Below, in pieces: positions 32,587-41,100 of a stretch of DNA of 64,000 nt. The translations under genes and the position numbers were made by a program. Within the stretch, counting starts at the first letter, position 1, and each line of letters opens with the position of its first letter. A model generated the notes under the pieces. That model worked only from the letters and a program-made list of their open reading frames with translations. It was not told where the DNA came from and did not search any database. The stretch is taken from positions 620,001 through 684,000 of the forward strand of contig OZ243922.1 of assembly GCA_965213905.1 (NCBI GenBank), given 5' to 3'. This DNA is from SIRX01 sp965213905 (GTDB taxonomy: Bacteria > Actinomycetota > Rubrobacteria > Rubrobacterales > Rubrobacteraceae).

Positions 32587-34439
32587 CAGCGGACGCCACG
32601 CCTACGACGGTAGCTATCACGGGGGCGGGAGGTTCCCTCGGCAAAGCACTCGCGAAACGCCTCCTGGAAAGCGGCCACCGGGTGAAAGCTCTGGTGCGCA
32701 AGGAGGATGACGCGCGTCAATTGCGCGGGCTGGGTGCGGAGCCGACCCTAGGCGACGTGCGCGAGACCGCGGCGCTAGAGGAACTGGTAGAGGATTGCCG
32801 CTGCGTTTTTCATCTAGCGGCCTGGATGGGAACCCCGTTCGACGAGGAGCTTGCCCGGGACGTAAACGTCGGCGGGACGGAGAAAATGATAAAGGCCTCC
32901 GGAAAAGCCGGTGTGGGGCGGGTGGTGCTGGCGAGCAGCATCGCGGTCTACGGCCCGGTACAGGAAGGTGTCGTTACCGAAGAATCGCCGGTCAGGAGCG
33001 TCGGGGACCTATACGGGGACACCAAAATCGAGGGCGAGCGGGCGGCGCGGCGGGAAGCGGAAAAGACCGGCATAGGACTTGCGATTCTGCGCCCGACCAT
33101 GATCTACGGTCCCGAGTCTCCCCCCTGGACGGAGGTTCCCTTCGACTCCATATCGAAAGGCCTGCCCGTGGTCGTAGGTAGCGGCGAAGACCTGGTGGAC
33201 CCGATCTTCGTCGAGGACGTCGCAAAAGCCTTCGAGCTGGCGGCGTTCGTACCGGAAGCCGCCGGAGAAACGTTCAACGTCGGCGCCGGTCCCGCGACCT
33301 GGAACGAGTTTCTCGGCTTCTACGCGAACATGGCGGGGAGGAACTTGCGCCGCATACCGGCCCCACTGGCCCGCCGCGGCGCCCGGATCGCGGAGAAGGC
33401 GCAACGCGTTCTCGGCCGTCGGCCCCAGGTAGTCTCGGAAATGGTCGGCGTTATGACCAGCCGGGCAGTCTTCTCCCGCGAGAAAGCGGCCCGTGTTTTG
33501 GGGTTTACGCCGGAGTTCGGCCTGGAAAAGGGTATGCGGGAGACGGAGACCTGGCTCCGCGATTCGGGCCGGCTGAGGCGGGCCTCGGTCGCGTTGGTCA
33601 CGGGCGCGGCGGGCGGGCTCGGCCGGGAGACGGCGCTAAAGTTGCGGGACAAAGGCGTCGAGGTTTGGGCCGCGGATCTCGAACCGCCGCAAGGGCTCGA
33701 AGGCGTGCGGCCCATCGCGCTGGACGTGACTTCGGACGCGAGCATCGCGGAAGCCGTAGAAAAGATAGAAAACGAGGGCGGCCCGGTAGACCTTCTGGTA
33801 AACATCGCCGGGCTCGCAAAACCGGACGCCCTGGAGCAACAAGACTTCGAGGACGTGGAGCTTCAGTTCGACGTGAACGCCTACGGCCCCTTGAAGCTGA
33901 CGCGGGCAGTCGCGCCGGGGATGCGGCGCCGGGGGTGGGGACGCGTCGTAAACCTCAGTTCCACAAACGGCTTTGTCGTGACGCCGTTTATGGGGGCTTA
34001 CTCCGCCTCCAAGTACGCCCTAGAGGCACTCTCCGACGCGCTGCGGATGGAGCTCAAGCCCTGGGGCGTGGAGGTCGTCGTGGTGGCGCCCGGCGCGATG
34101 CAGACCTCTTTTGCCGAAAAAGCCCGGGGCGCGTTGCGGGGTAGGATCCCTGATAGCGAAGACGGCTGGGGCGGCTACCTGGAGTCTTTCTTGAAGAGCC
34201 CGTTGTGGGGAACCGACAACGCCACGAGCCCGGAGAAAGTCGCGGGGTTCGTCGCCCGGACAGCCCTCTCACGGCGGGCCCCGGCTCGCCGGCTCGCCAC
34301 CCTGGACGCGATACCGGCAAAGGTTATGTCCGTCCTCCCGACCGCGGTCAGAGACGCCTTTTTCGTCCGGGCTTCTGGGCTCCACCGCCCGCCCGCCGGT
34401 AAAGCAGCCAGCCCGCAAAAGTCCCGGCAAGAAAAATGA
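32583..34439 (+). CDS. Bifunctional protein: extended SDR fused to classical SDR
   Basis: 618 residues with two complete dehydrogenase modules. Residues 1-335: extended SDR of the 3-beta-HSD/epimerase type (TGAGGSLGKALAKRL; VVLASSIAVYGP; YGDTK catalytic Tyr-Lys; LRPTMIYGP). Residues ~338-600: classical SDR (VTGAAGGLGRETALKL; NIAGLAKP; NLSSTNGF; YSASK; PGAMQTSF), resembling 3-ketodihydrosphingosine-reductase-like enzymes. Both catalytic Tyr-x3-Lys motifs are intact. Its 3' end overlaps the convergent flippase gene by 92 bases. Such a fusion is uncommon and suggests two successive redox steps on one lipid or sterol-like substrate. Confidence 0.85.
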   Translation: MTADATPTTVAITGAGGSLGKALAKRLLESGHRVKALVRKEDDARQLRGLGAEPTLGDVRETAALEELVEDCRCVFHLAAWMGTPFDEELARDVNVGGTEKMIKASGKAGVGRVVLASSIAVYGPVQEGVVTEESPVRSVGDLYGDTKIEGERAARREAEKTGIGLAILRPTMIYGPESPPWTEVPFDSISKGLPVVVGSGEDLVDPIFVEDVAKAFELAAFVPEAAGETFNVGAGPATWNEFLGFYANMAGRNLRRIPAPLARRGARIAEKAQRVLGRRPQVVSEMVGVMTSRAVFSREKAARVLGFTPEFGLEKGMRETETWLRDSGRLRRASVALVTGAAGGLGRETALKLRDKGVEVWAADLEPPQGLEGVRPIALDVTSDASIAEAVEKIENEGGPVDLLVNIAGLAKPDALEQQDFEDVELQFDVNAYGPLKLTRAVAPGMRRRGWGRVVNLSSTNGFVVTPFMGAYSASKYALEALSDALRMELKPWGVEVVVVAPGAMQTSFAEKARGALRGRIPDSEDGWGGYLESFLKSPLWGTDNATSPEKVAGFVARTALSRRAPARRLATLDAIPAKVMSVLPTAVRDAFFVRASGLHRPPAGKAASPQKSRQEK

Positions 34440-35385
34440 TGTTGAAGGCCAGCAGCCGCCAGAGAACCAGCGCCCCGGTCAACGCTCCGGCCACGCCACC
34501 CGCCGCGTAAGATCCGACGCCCAGGGCTACGGCGGCCTCCACAAACCCCGCCCCGCCCGGGGTGGGCACGAACTGGGAGACCAGCGTAAGGACGTTTAGC
34601 AGCGCCAGCGTAACGGCGAGGCTGAGATCCACGCCGTAGAGCTTCAGAAAGCCCCAGAGCAACACGAACGCGGCGAGCCAGTGTACGGCGGTGATCACGT
34701 TTAGCGCGATCCTCAAAAGGATTGGGGTTCGACCGTAGGCCCTGGAGCTCCGGTAATAGTCCCGGGCGACGCCGCGCACCCGGTAGCCGAACCGCCGGGC
34801 GAGGGGCCACTTCGAGAATGCCAGCAGCAAGGCCACCACCGGGCGGGGGTAACGCCCGAGCCCGACGGCCCCGGCGAGCGCCAGGACGGACATCCCCAGG
34901 CCGACGCCCTCGATGACCGGCGGCAACGCGACGGTCCCGGAAACGAGCAGGTAGCCGAGGCTCAAGGGAACGGCCCAGGCGAAGAAAAAGAGGTCCAGGA
35001 TAAAAACCTGCAACATCACCCCGACGCTCCGGCCGAACGGAACCCCGATCCTGGTAAGCGCCACGGCGGCGGTCGGGGCGCCGCCGGCGTTGCCCGGCGT
35101 AACGACCGCGCCCAAGACCGATACCAGATGCACCAGCAACGCCGAGGTATAGGAGACGCCGGAACCTTGATTGCGGCACAAGAGCTGCAGCCTAACGGCC
35201 GGCATCAGCCACTCCGCGAGAAAGGCCGCCGTGCAGGCCGCCAAAAGGGCCGGCCCGGCGCGCTCGACGCGGTAAGTTTCCGTCCGGAAAACCTCGTTTC
35301 CGGCCACGAGATACAACGCAAAGAATCCCAACGCGAGGCTTAGTGCGAAGACCAGGGCCGTACGGGCGGACGAACCCCGGACCAT
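34348..35385 (-). CDS. Flippase-like integral membrane protein (LPG synthase TM region / UPF0104)
   Basis: 345 residues with about eight membrane helices. Family features: HLVSVLGAVVTPGNAGGAPTAAVALTRIGV (about 86-115), the VAL-QVF-type helices, and LLNVLTLVSQFVPTPGGAGFVEAAV (about 267-291). This family is shared by the MprF flippase domain and by AglD-like proteins, and is often placed beside lipid glycosyltransferases. ATG 35385 is chosen, 1 base after the preceding stop; GTG 35394 is possible. Last gene of the operon; its 3' end is antisense to the double-SDR gene for 92 bases. Likely moves a glycolipid across the membrane (inference). Confidence 0.83.
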   Translation of the reverse strand: MVRGSSARTALVFALSLALGFFALYLVAGNEVFRTETYRVERAGPALLAACTAAFLAEWLMPAVRLQLLCRNQGSGVSYTSALLVHLVSVLGAVVTPGNAGGAPTAAVALTRIGVPFGRSVGVMLQVFILDLFFFAWAVPLSLGYLLVSGTVALPPVIEGVGLGMSVLALAGAVGLGRYPRPVVALLLAFSKWPLARRFGYRVRGVARDYYRSSRAYGRTPILLRIALNVITAVHWLAAFVLLWGFLKLYGVDLSLAVTLALLNVLTLVSQFVPTPGGAGFVEAAVALGVGSYAAGGVAGALTGALVLWRLLAFNIIFLAGTFAGWLLYRRAGGGAQKPGRKRRL

Positions 35386-35386
35386 C

Positions 35387-36532
35387 CTACTCACCGCGCG
35401 ACCGGGCGTAGCGAACCACGTAGCGCGCCAGCCGTTCGGTCGCGTAACCGAGGTCGAGGTTTCGGGACCGCGAGGAGATCCCCTCCGAAAGGCCCAGGGT
35501 GTTCGCGTATCGCCCCACCTCTTGCGAGAGCGCGCCAAGATCTTTGACGTAGCTTCCCAACCCCTCGCGCAAAACGAAACGGAGCACGCCCCGCTCGTTC
35601 AGGCCCGCGTAGCCGGTAAGGAGCACCGGACGCCCGACGGCCAGGGCCTCGTACACCGAAGCCGGCCCGGCCTTGCCGACGAACACGTCAGCCGCCGCCA
35701 GGTAAGGGGCCACGTCTTCCACAAAGCCCAACACCCGGAGCCGCTCTTTTCCGGCGGGTAGCTTCCGCAGCCCGCGGGCGAGGACTTCGTTGCGGCCCGT
35801 CGCGGCGATGACCCGGGGCGAAACGTCGGAGTTCAGCAGGGTCTCTACAAGGCGCTTCTGGTTTCCTCCCACGCCTTCCCCCCCAAACGCGACGAGGCAG
35901 GTAAAGCGATCCCCGAGGCCGAGGCTCTCCCGGGCCTCCTTTTTAGAGGGCGGGTAGAGAAAGGACTGTCGCACCGGGTAGCCGACGACCTCCAGCTTTT
36001 TCGCGGGTACGCCGAGGCGGAGGAGGTCGCGCCGGACTTCTTCGGAGGGGGTAATTATGTGGTCGGCGCGGGGCTCGGCCCAGTAGGCGCTGATGTTGTG
36101 GGGTTCGGTGGCGAAGGTAAGGACGGGCGTTTTCAGGCCGTAGAGGCGACGGGCCTCGGCGAGCCCGGTGGTTACGAGGCCGTGGTTTGAGACCACGAGC
36201 CGGGGAGGGTTTTGGTTCAGGTCTCCGGCGGCCGCGCGGGCGAAGTTTCGCAGGATGCGCCGCTGGGCCGCGATGGCCGGTTTGGGGAAGGCGTCGATCA
36301 GGCGCTGCCCGGTACGGGCCAGAAACGGGTAGCGCAGCGCCCGCCGCCAGGAATTTTTGTGCCGCCGGTCGAGCCCGGTAACACCGACCGCCTTCATGTA
36401 GTCGGACACCCGAAGCTCGAACTCCCCCGGATAGTAGCTTTCTATAGCTTCGGCCATCGCCCGGGCCGTCGCCACGTGTCCCCCGCCGGCGGAGATCGTG
36501 GCAAAGAGGATTTCCGGCCGACCGGAATTCAC
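35387..36532 (-). CDS. MGDG-synthase-like glycosyltransferase (GT28)
   Basis: 381 residues, GT-B fold. N-terminal signature LFATISAGGGHVATARAMAEAIE is that of MGDG synthase and UgtP-type diacylglycerol glucosyltransferases; LRYPFLARTGQRLID and VSNHGLVTTGL match the acceptor domain; the nucleotide-sugar site reads FVGKAGPASVYEALAVGRPVLLTGY (about 287-311). These enzymes transfer a sugar to a membrane lipid anchor. GTG start, 6 bases after the SDR gene stop. In this operon the acceptor is probably the product of the upstream acyltransferase genes. Confidence 0.9.
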   Translation of the reverse strand: MNSGRPEILFATISAGGGHVATARAMAEAIESYYPGEFELRVSDYMKAVGVTGLDRRHKNSWRRALRYPFLARTGQRLIDAFPKPAIAAQRRILRNFARAAAGDLNQNPPRLVVSNHGLVTTGLAEARRLYGLKTPVLTFATEPHNISAYWAEPRADHIITPSEEVRRDLLRLGVPAKKLEVVGYPVRQSFLYPPSKKEARESLGLGDRFTCLVAFGGEGVGGNQKRLVETLLNSDVSPRVIAATGRNEVLARGLRKLPAGKERLRVLGFVEDVAPYLAAADVFVGKAGPASVYEALAVGRPVLLTGYAGLNERGVLRFVLREGLGSYVKDLGALSQEVGRYANTLGLSEGISSRSRNLDLGYATERLARYVVRYARSRGE

Positions 36533-36538
36533 CGGAGC

Positions 36539-37504
36539 CTACAACCAGCCGTTCTCTTCGTACCAGCGGGCGGTCCGCCGCAAGCCCTCGTCCAGCGATA
36601 CTTCGGCCCTCCAACCCAGGGCTTTTTCGGCCGCCGAGGCTTCGCAAGTCCAATTGTAGGCCGCGAGGTCCAGGGCACGCCTCTCGTCGAAAGCCGGGAC
36701 CGCGCCCGCCAGGCCCGCCACCCTCTCCGAGATGCGACCGCCGAACCGAAAGACCGCGGCGGGGGTCCGGACCGCGCGTACTTCGCGGCCTACCGCTTTC
36801 TCCAGGGCCCGGACGACCTGCTTCCAAGAGTAGCGGCCGGTTCCGGCAACCGGGAGAGGACCGGCGCCGGAACCCGAGGAGTTTGCGGCGGCCAGCGTTG
36901 CAGCGGCCAGCGCCGCGGCGGCGACGTCGGTCGCGTAGGCGGGTTGCAAAAGGCCGGGACCGGGTGGCACGAAAAGTAGTCCCCTCTTCGCCAATTTGAA
37001 GAGCGGCAGGAGGTCCGTGTCGCGCGGGCCGTAGATGGCGGCGGGCCGGAGGATGATGGTCTCCACGTCGTTTGAGGGGGAGTGGAGGTTTCTTTCGGCC
37101 TTCCGTTTACTCCAGCCGTAGTCGCTCGTGGGGTGCGCGGAGCCGTCGGGGCCGCGGGCGGCGAGGCTGCTGATCTGGACGAGGCGCCGGACGCCTTTTT
37201 CGCGCGCGGCGTCGGCGAGCCTCCGGGTTCCGAGGGCATTGACCCGGTCGTAGTACTCCGGGCGGCGGGCGCTGGTGATGCCGGCGGCGTGGACCACCGT
37301 CTCCACGTCTTCGAGGGCGGGTGGCAGGTGCTCCGGACGGTCGAGGTTTAGGGGTATGACTTCGACCGGCAGCTCGGCGAGCCATCGAGGATGTTTCGGG
37401 TCGCGGGCGCCGCAACGTACTTCGTAGCCGGCTTTCAGGAAAGCCTCGGTGATGTGGCTCCCGACAAAGCCTGTGGCGCCAGTGATCAGGGCTCGGCCGG
37501 CCAT
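36539..37504 (-). CDS. NAD-dependent epimerase/dehydratase (extended SDR; possible ceramide-reductase-like)
   Basis: 321 residues. Nucleotide-binding TGATGFVGSHITEAFL (8-23), VVHAAGITSAR, the catalytic YGWSK (Tyr and Lys near 129-133) and ILRPAAIYGPRDTD. Bacterial sphingolipid clusters contain an extended SDR (CerR in Caulobacter) that reduces the 3-keto group. This gene lies third in the operon after the SPT-like and GNAT genes, which fits that role, but sugar epimerases share the fold. ATG start, 5 bases after the GNAT stop. Confidence 0.82.
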   Translation of the reverse strand: MAGRALITGATGFVGSHITEAFLKAGYEVRCGARDPKHPRWLAELPVEVIPLNLDRPEHLPPALEDVETVVHAAGITSARRPEYYDRVNALGTRRLADAAREKGVRRLVQISSLAARGPDGSAHPTSDYGWSKRKAERNLHSPSNDVETIILRPAAIYGPRDTDLLPLFKLAKRGLLFVPPGPGLLQPAYATDVAAAALAAATLAAANSSGSGAGPLPVAGTGRYSWKQVVRALEKAVGREVRAVRTPAAVFRFGGRISERVAGLAGAVPAFDERRALDLAAYNWTCEASAAEKALGWRAEVSLDEGLRRTARWYEENGWL

Positions 37505-37509
37505 TCGTT

Positions 37510-38646
37510 CTACAGGGCTTTCTGGTAGATCCGGTAAGTTTTGTAGAGTTCTGCGCCCGCGGCTTCCAAACTCCGCATGATCGCCTTGTTATCCTCCAAG
37601 ACCCAGGAGCACTCGCAGCTCAGGTAGCCTTTCGGAATAGCGTGGCGGTAGAGTTGGTCTATGATGACCGCTTCGAGGCCTTTGCCCCGGTACTCGGGCG
37701 TGATGCCCAGGATCACCAGCCGGATGCGATCCACGAGCCGTCTGCGGTTGAGGAAAGAGATCAGACCCCAGGGAAACACCCGGCCCCGCGCCTTTTTTAG
37801 AACTTGGTTGACGTCCGGCAGGCAAAGCCCCAACCCGGCGACTTTGCCCTCCAACTCGACAAAGACGATAAGCTCCGGGTCAACGACGAGCTTTAACTCC
37901 GAGGCGAGCCGGTCGAACTCCGCCTCGGTGTACTTCACGAAGCCCCAGTTTTCGACCCAGCCTTCGTTGTAGAGCCTCTTGAGCAGCTTTAGTTCCTTAT
38001 CGAGGTTCTTCATGTCGGCGGTGCGGACGGTCGGGTTGTAGCGGCGGCGGACGAGTTTGGCGAGGCGACCGATCTTCTCCCCCACTTCCCAGCCGCGCTC
38101 GAAAAGGTAGGCGTGCAGGTCTTTGGCCTTTTTGTACCCGGCGGCCTCGACGTACCCGGGGTACTCCGGCGGGTTGTAGGGCATCATGACGAACGGATCG
38201 GTGTCGAAGGCGTCTATCTGGAAGCCGGCCCCGTCGTTCATCGAGGGGTTGACCGGGCCCCGCACCGCGTCCCGGCCTAGTTCTCTGCCCCACTCTTCGA
38301 CGCGGTTCAGCAGGGCGTCCGCCGTCGGCTGGTCTTCCGCCTCGAAGAAACCGAAGAAGATCAGGTTATCGTCGTGGGTGATGTTGTGGTTGTCGTCGTC
38401 TATGGCGGCGATCCGCCCGACGACCCGTCCGCCGCGTTCGGCGAGGAACTGCTTTACGCGGGCGTGTTCGTAGAACGGGTTTTTGCGCGCGTCGAACTTA
38501 CGGCGCTCGTCGAAGACCAGGGGCGGAACCCAGTGCGGGTCGTCGCGGTACTTCGCAAACGGATACTTTACAAACCACGTTAGATCCCGCCGGGATTCTA
38601 CGGGCCGGACTTTGGTCTTTACCGAACTACTGCTCGTGGCCGCCAA
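37510..38646 (-). CDS. YghO-like GNAT-fold acyltransferase (candidate ceramide synthase)
   Basis: 378 residues. N-terminal YPFAKYRDDPHWVPPL, VGRIAAIDDDNHN, the diagnostic GPVNPSMNDGAGFQIDAFD (near 127-145), and a C-terminal GNAT acetyl/acyl-CoA site ILGITPEYRGKGLEAVIIDQL. This is the architecture of YghO-like proteins; as I recall, the bacterial ceramide synthase of Caulobacter belongs to this group. It would N-acylate the long-chain base made by the upstream enzyme. TTG at 38646 with AGGAAAG, 8 bases after the upstream stop. Specific function is inferred from family and context. Confidence 0.8.
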   Translation of the reverse strand: MAATSSSSVKTKVRPVESRRDLTWFVKYPFAKYRDDPHWVPPLVFDERRKFDARKNPFYEHARVKQFLAERGGRVVGRIAAIDDDNHNITHDDNLIFFGFFEAEDQPTADALLNRVEEWGRELGRDAVRGPVNPSMNDGAGFQIDAFDTDPFVMMPYNPPEYPGYVEAAGYKKAKDLHAYLFERGWEVGEKIGRLAKLVRRRYNPTVRTADMKNLDKELKLLKRLYNEGWVENWGFVKYTEAEFDRLASELKLVVDPELIVFVELEGKVAGLGLCLPDVNQVLKKARGRVFPWGLISFLNRRRLVDRIRLVILGITPEYRGKGLEAVIIDQLYRHAIPKGYLSCECSWVLEDNKAIMRSLEAAGAELYKTYRIYQKAL

Positions 38647-38654
38647 CCGCTTTC

Positions 38655-39917
38655 CTAGCCGATGACGCCGAGGACTTCGCCCACTTTGGCGAAGGCCCGA
38701 ACCAGCAGGTCTATCTGTTCCGTGGTGTGGTTGGCGTTGACGCTCGTGCGGATCAAACTCCGCCCCGAAGGCACCCCGGGCGGCAAGGCCGGGGTCGTGA
38801 ATACGCCCTCTTCCCACAAGGCTTTCCAGAAAACGAAGGTTAGCTCGTCCGGCCCGACCAAGACGGGCACTATGGGCGTCTCGGAGCCCAGGGTGTCGTA
38901 TCCCAGGGAGTTCAGGCCGTCCCGCAGCCTGTCGGCGTTTTGCAGCAGCTTCTCCCGGTGCCAGGGCTCCGTCTCGAAGATTTCCAGGGCTTTGAGCGCG
39001 GCGGCGACCTGCATGGCTGGCAGGGCAGCGGTAAAGATGAAAGGCCGGGCGTGGTGCTTTATGTAGCTCACCACCGGCGCGGGGCCGGCGACGAAGCCGC
39101 CGACGGAGGCGAAGGACTTGGAGAACGTACCCATGAGCAGGTCGATCTCGCCTTCCAACCCGAAGTACTCCGGGGTTCCACGACCGTTTTCACCGAGCAC
39201 GCCGGTCGCGTGGGCGTCGTCCACGGCCACGCGCGCCCCGTACCGCCGGGCGAGCCCGACGATACCCGGCAAGTCGGCGATGTGGCCGCTCATGGAGAAG
39301 ATGCCGTCGGTGACGATCATACGTCCCCCCGGTTTGCCCGCGTCTTTCTTCAACAGGCGCTCCAGGTCGTCCAGGTCGTTGTGGCGGTACTTGCGCAGGT
39401 TCCCGAAGGAGAGCCGCGCGCCGTCGTACAGGCAGGCGTGGTTTTCGCGGTCGAAGTAGAGCGTGTCCTGGCGCCCGGTGAGGGCGCTTACGACCGAGAG
39501 CACGCCGAGAAAGCCGGTGCTGAAGGTGAGGACCGACTCGTGGCGGGTAAAGTTCGCCAGGCGACGCTCCAGCTCCTCGTGCAACTCCAGGGTTCCCGTC
39601 AGAAAGCGCGAGCCGGTGCAACTCGTACCGTAGTCCTCGAACGCCGAGGTCGCGGCTTTTTGCAGCCGCGGGTCCTGGGTCAAACCCAGGTAGTCGTTCG
39701 AGCCGGTAATGACCATCTCCCGGCCCTCCACCGTAACGGTGCCCGCGCCCTGGCCGGATATAGGCTTGAAGTACGGGTATACCCCGAGGGCTTTCGCCTC
39801 ATCCACCCGGGTAAAAGCATTTGCCTTGTCGAATATGTCTACATCCTTCGACGCACCGTTCAAGGACCTGTGATCCGGGGCTTCTTGGATGTGGTTGGTA
39901 TTCAGACGTTCTGGCAA
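38655..39917 (-). CDS. Alpha-oxoamine synthase, serine-palmitoyltransferase-like
   Basis: PLP enzyme that condenses an amino acid with an acyl-thioester; 420 residues. Motifs: GSNDYLGLTQDP, GTSCTGSRFLTGT, FSTGFLGVLSV, VDDAHATGVLGENGRG, PLP-lysine LMGTFSKSFASVGGFVAG (about 251-268), and end RTSVNANHTTEQIDLL...GVIG. The GTFSKS form and the C-terminus resemble serine palmitoyltransferase more than BioF or glycine C-acetyltransferase, and neither bio nor tdh genes are near. Start TTG 39917 with GGAGG 6 bases upstream. First gene of a five-gene operon. Acyl carrier protein not seen nearby. Confidence 0.87.
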   Translation of the reverse strand: MPERLNTNHIQEAPDHRSLNGASKDVDIFDKANAFTRVDEAKALGVYPYFKPISGQGAGTVTVEGREMVITGSNDYLGLTQDPRLQKAATSAFEDYGTSCTGSRFLTGTLELHEELERRLANFTRHESVLTFSTGFLGVLSVVSALTGRQDTLYFDRENHACLYDGARLSFGNLRKYRHNDLDDLERLLKKDAGKPGGRMIVTDGIFSMSGHIADLPGIVGLARRYGARVAVDDAHATGVLGENGRGTPEYFGLEGEIDLLMGTFSKSFASVGGFVAGPAPVVSYIKHHARPFIFTAALPAMQVAAALKALEIFETEPWHREKLLQNADRLRDGLNSLGYDTLGSETPIVPVLVGPDELTFVFWKALWEEGVFTTPALPPGVPSGRSLIRTSVNANHTTEQIDLLVRAFAKVGEVLGVIG

Positions 39918-40025
39918 GTCGATCCTCCAGGGCTTCGGGACGGGGTCATGGTGGATGATCCAGATTTTGGCTACGAAACAGCTTGCCAGAATATACATCA
40001 AAGTTTAAGCGAGGTACACAAACCC

Positions 40026-40065
40026 GGTCCCCCATGGTCCCCCACGGCCCCCCGTGGTCCCCGAA
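40026..40065. repeat. 10-bp imperfect tandem repeat, four units
   Basis: Units ggtcccccat, ggtcccccac, ggccccccgt, ggtccccgaa at 10-base steps in the divergent region between the SPT-like operon and the Crp/Fnr gene. One helical turn per unit could mean repeated protein contacts, or simply slippage. Confidence 0.7.
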
Positions 40066-40128
40066 AACGGGCCCGCTTCTACAAACCCGCCTCCTGGAGG
40101 GTAAGATACCGGTTGAGAGGGTTATTGC

Positions 40129-40152
40129 GAGGGGCCGAGGGGCCGAGGGGCG
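40129..40152. repeat. 8-bp tandem repeat gaggggcc, three units
   Basis: Two exact copies (40129-40144) and a third with one change (40145-40152), about 30 bases before the Crp/Fnr start. Confidence 0.75.
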
Positions 40153-40179
40153 CGGGCGGTACGTCGAGAGGAGAGGGTA

Positions 40180-41052
40180 GTGGAGGTTTTTATGGAACAG
40201 TTGGTTAGCCTGGCCAGGGGCATATTCCGGAGACCCAGGGTCGCCGCCGGGCTCTACGCGCTGGCGGTCGCCAGCGTGTTCGCCACGATGGGCCAGAGGT
40301 TTCCGGGCAAGCCCGAAAACGTCAAGAACGGGGAACCCGCTGCGCCCGACGTACCCCCCGAAGCCTCCATCCTCCGGGAGTTCGAAAGTTCCGGGGTACG
40401 GGTTGCGGAGAGGCACTTTCGCCCGGGTGAGATCATCTTCAGCCCCGGTGACGTGGACGAGCAGCTCTACTTCGTCCGTTCCGGCAAGGTTCGGGTGTAC
40501 AAGACCTACGGGGACTATAAGGAGGCCACCACCGCCCTGCTCAAAGACGCCGGCATCTTCGGCAAGCTCGACTTCGCCGAGGATGATACACAAGACAGCT
40601 TTGCCGAAGCCTCCACCGAAGCCTGGGTCGCGACCGTAAGAAAACCTTCGGTCGTCTGGCTGCTAAAGCGCCGCCCGGACCTCGCGCTGACGCTGTTCTC
40701 CGCTTTCTCCGAGCGCCTTCAGCAGTCCGACGCGCTGGTCGTGACCCTCTTGAGACGGGAAGTCTCCAGCCGTCTGGCGGTGCTGCTCCTGAACCTGGGT
40801 GACAGGTTCGGTGAAAAAGAAGGCGAGGAAACCAGGATAGACCTGCGCCTGACGCACATGGAGCTCGCCAGCATGATCGCCTCCACCCGCGAAGCGGTCT
40901 CGAAAGCCATGACCGAGCTCCAGAGGGAGCGCATGATAGACGTTAGAAACCGGCAGATCTTTCTTTTGGACCGCCGGGCCCTGGCCGAGCGCTCCGACAT
41001 CCGGCTCCTGGAAGGAAGCCCCGCGAAGAACCAGAACGGGCTGCGGGTGTAA
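40180..41052 (+). CDS. Crp/Fnr-family regulator with possible N-terminal membrane segment
   Basis: 290 residues. Residues ~20-38 (VAAGLYALAVASVFATMG) are hydrophobic enough for a membrane anchor, unusual in this family. A cyclic-nucleotide-binding barrel follows (RHFRPGEIIFSPGDVDEQLYFVRSGKVRVYKTY), then a helix-turn-helix with TRIDLRLTHMELASMIASTREAVSKAMTEL (about 222-251). No Fnr-type cysteine cluster. GTG 40180 (AGGAG) and ATG 40192 (GGAGG) both have good sites. Divergent from the SPT-like operon, so a likely regulator of it. Confidence 0.85.
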   Translation: MEVFMEQLVSLARGIFRRPRVAAGLYALAVASVFATMGQRFPGKPENVKNGEPAAPDVPPEASILREFESSGVRVAERHFRPGEIIFSPGDVDEQLYFVRSGKVRVYKTYGDYKEATTALLKDAGIFGKLDFAEDDTQDSFAEASTEAWVATVRKPSVVWLLKRRPDLALTLFSAFSERLQQSDALVVTLLRREVSSRLAVLLLNLGDRFGEKEGEETRIDLRLTHMELASMIASTREAVSKAMTELQRERMIDVRNRQIFLLDRRALAERSDIRLLEGSPAKNQNGLRV

Positions 41053-41100
41053 GGCGAGCCGGGATGCCCCGTTTGCCCCCCGGCCGCGGGAGTCTTATTT

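Noticed and set aside
38655..39917. BioF (biotin) or glycine C-acetyltransferase
   Set aside because: PLP-lysine context and C-terminus fit serine palmitoyltransferase better, and no bio or tdh gene is near; still kept as an alternative until a phylogeny is made.
38940..40208. A 422-codon plus-strand frame opposite the SPT-like gene
   Set aside because: It is antisense to a gene with full family motifs; composition is typical of a GC-rich shadow frame and no domain is recognisable.
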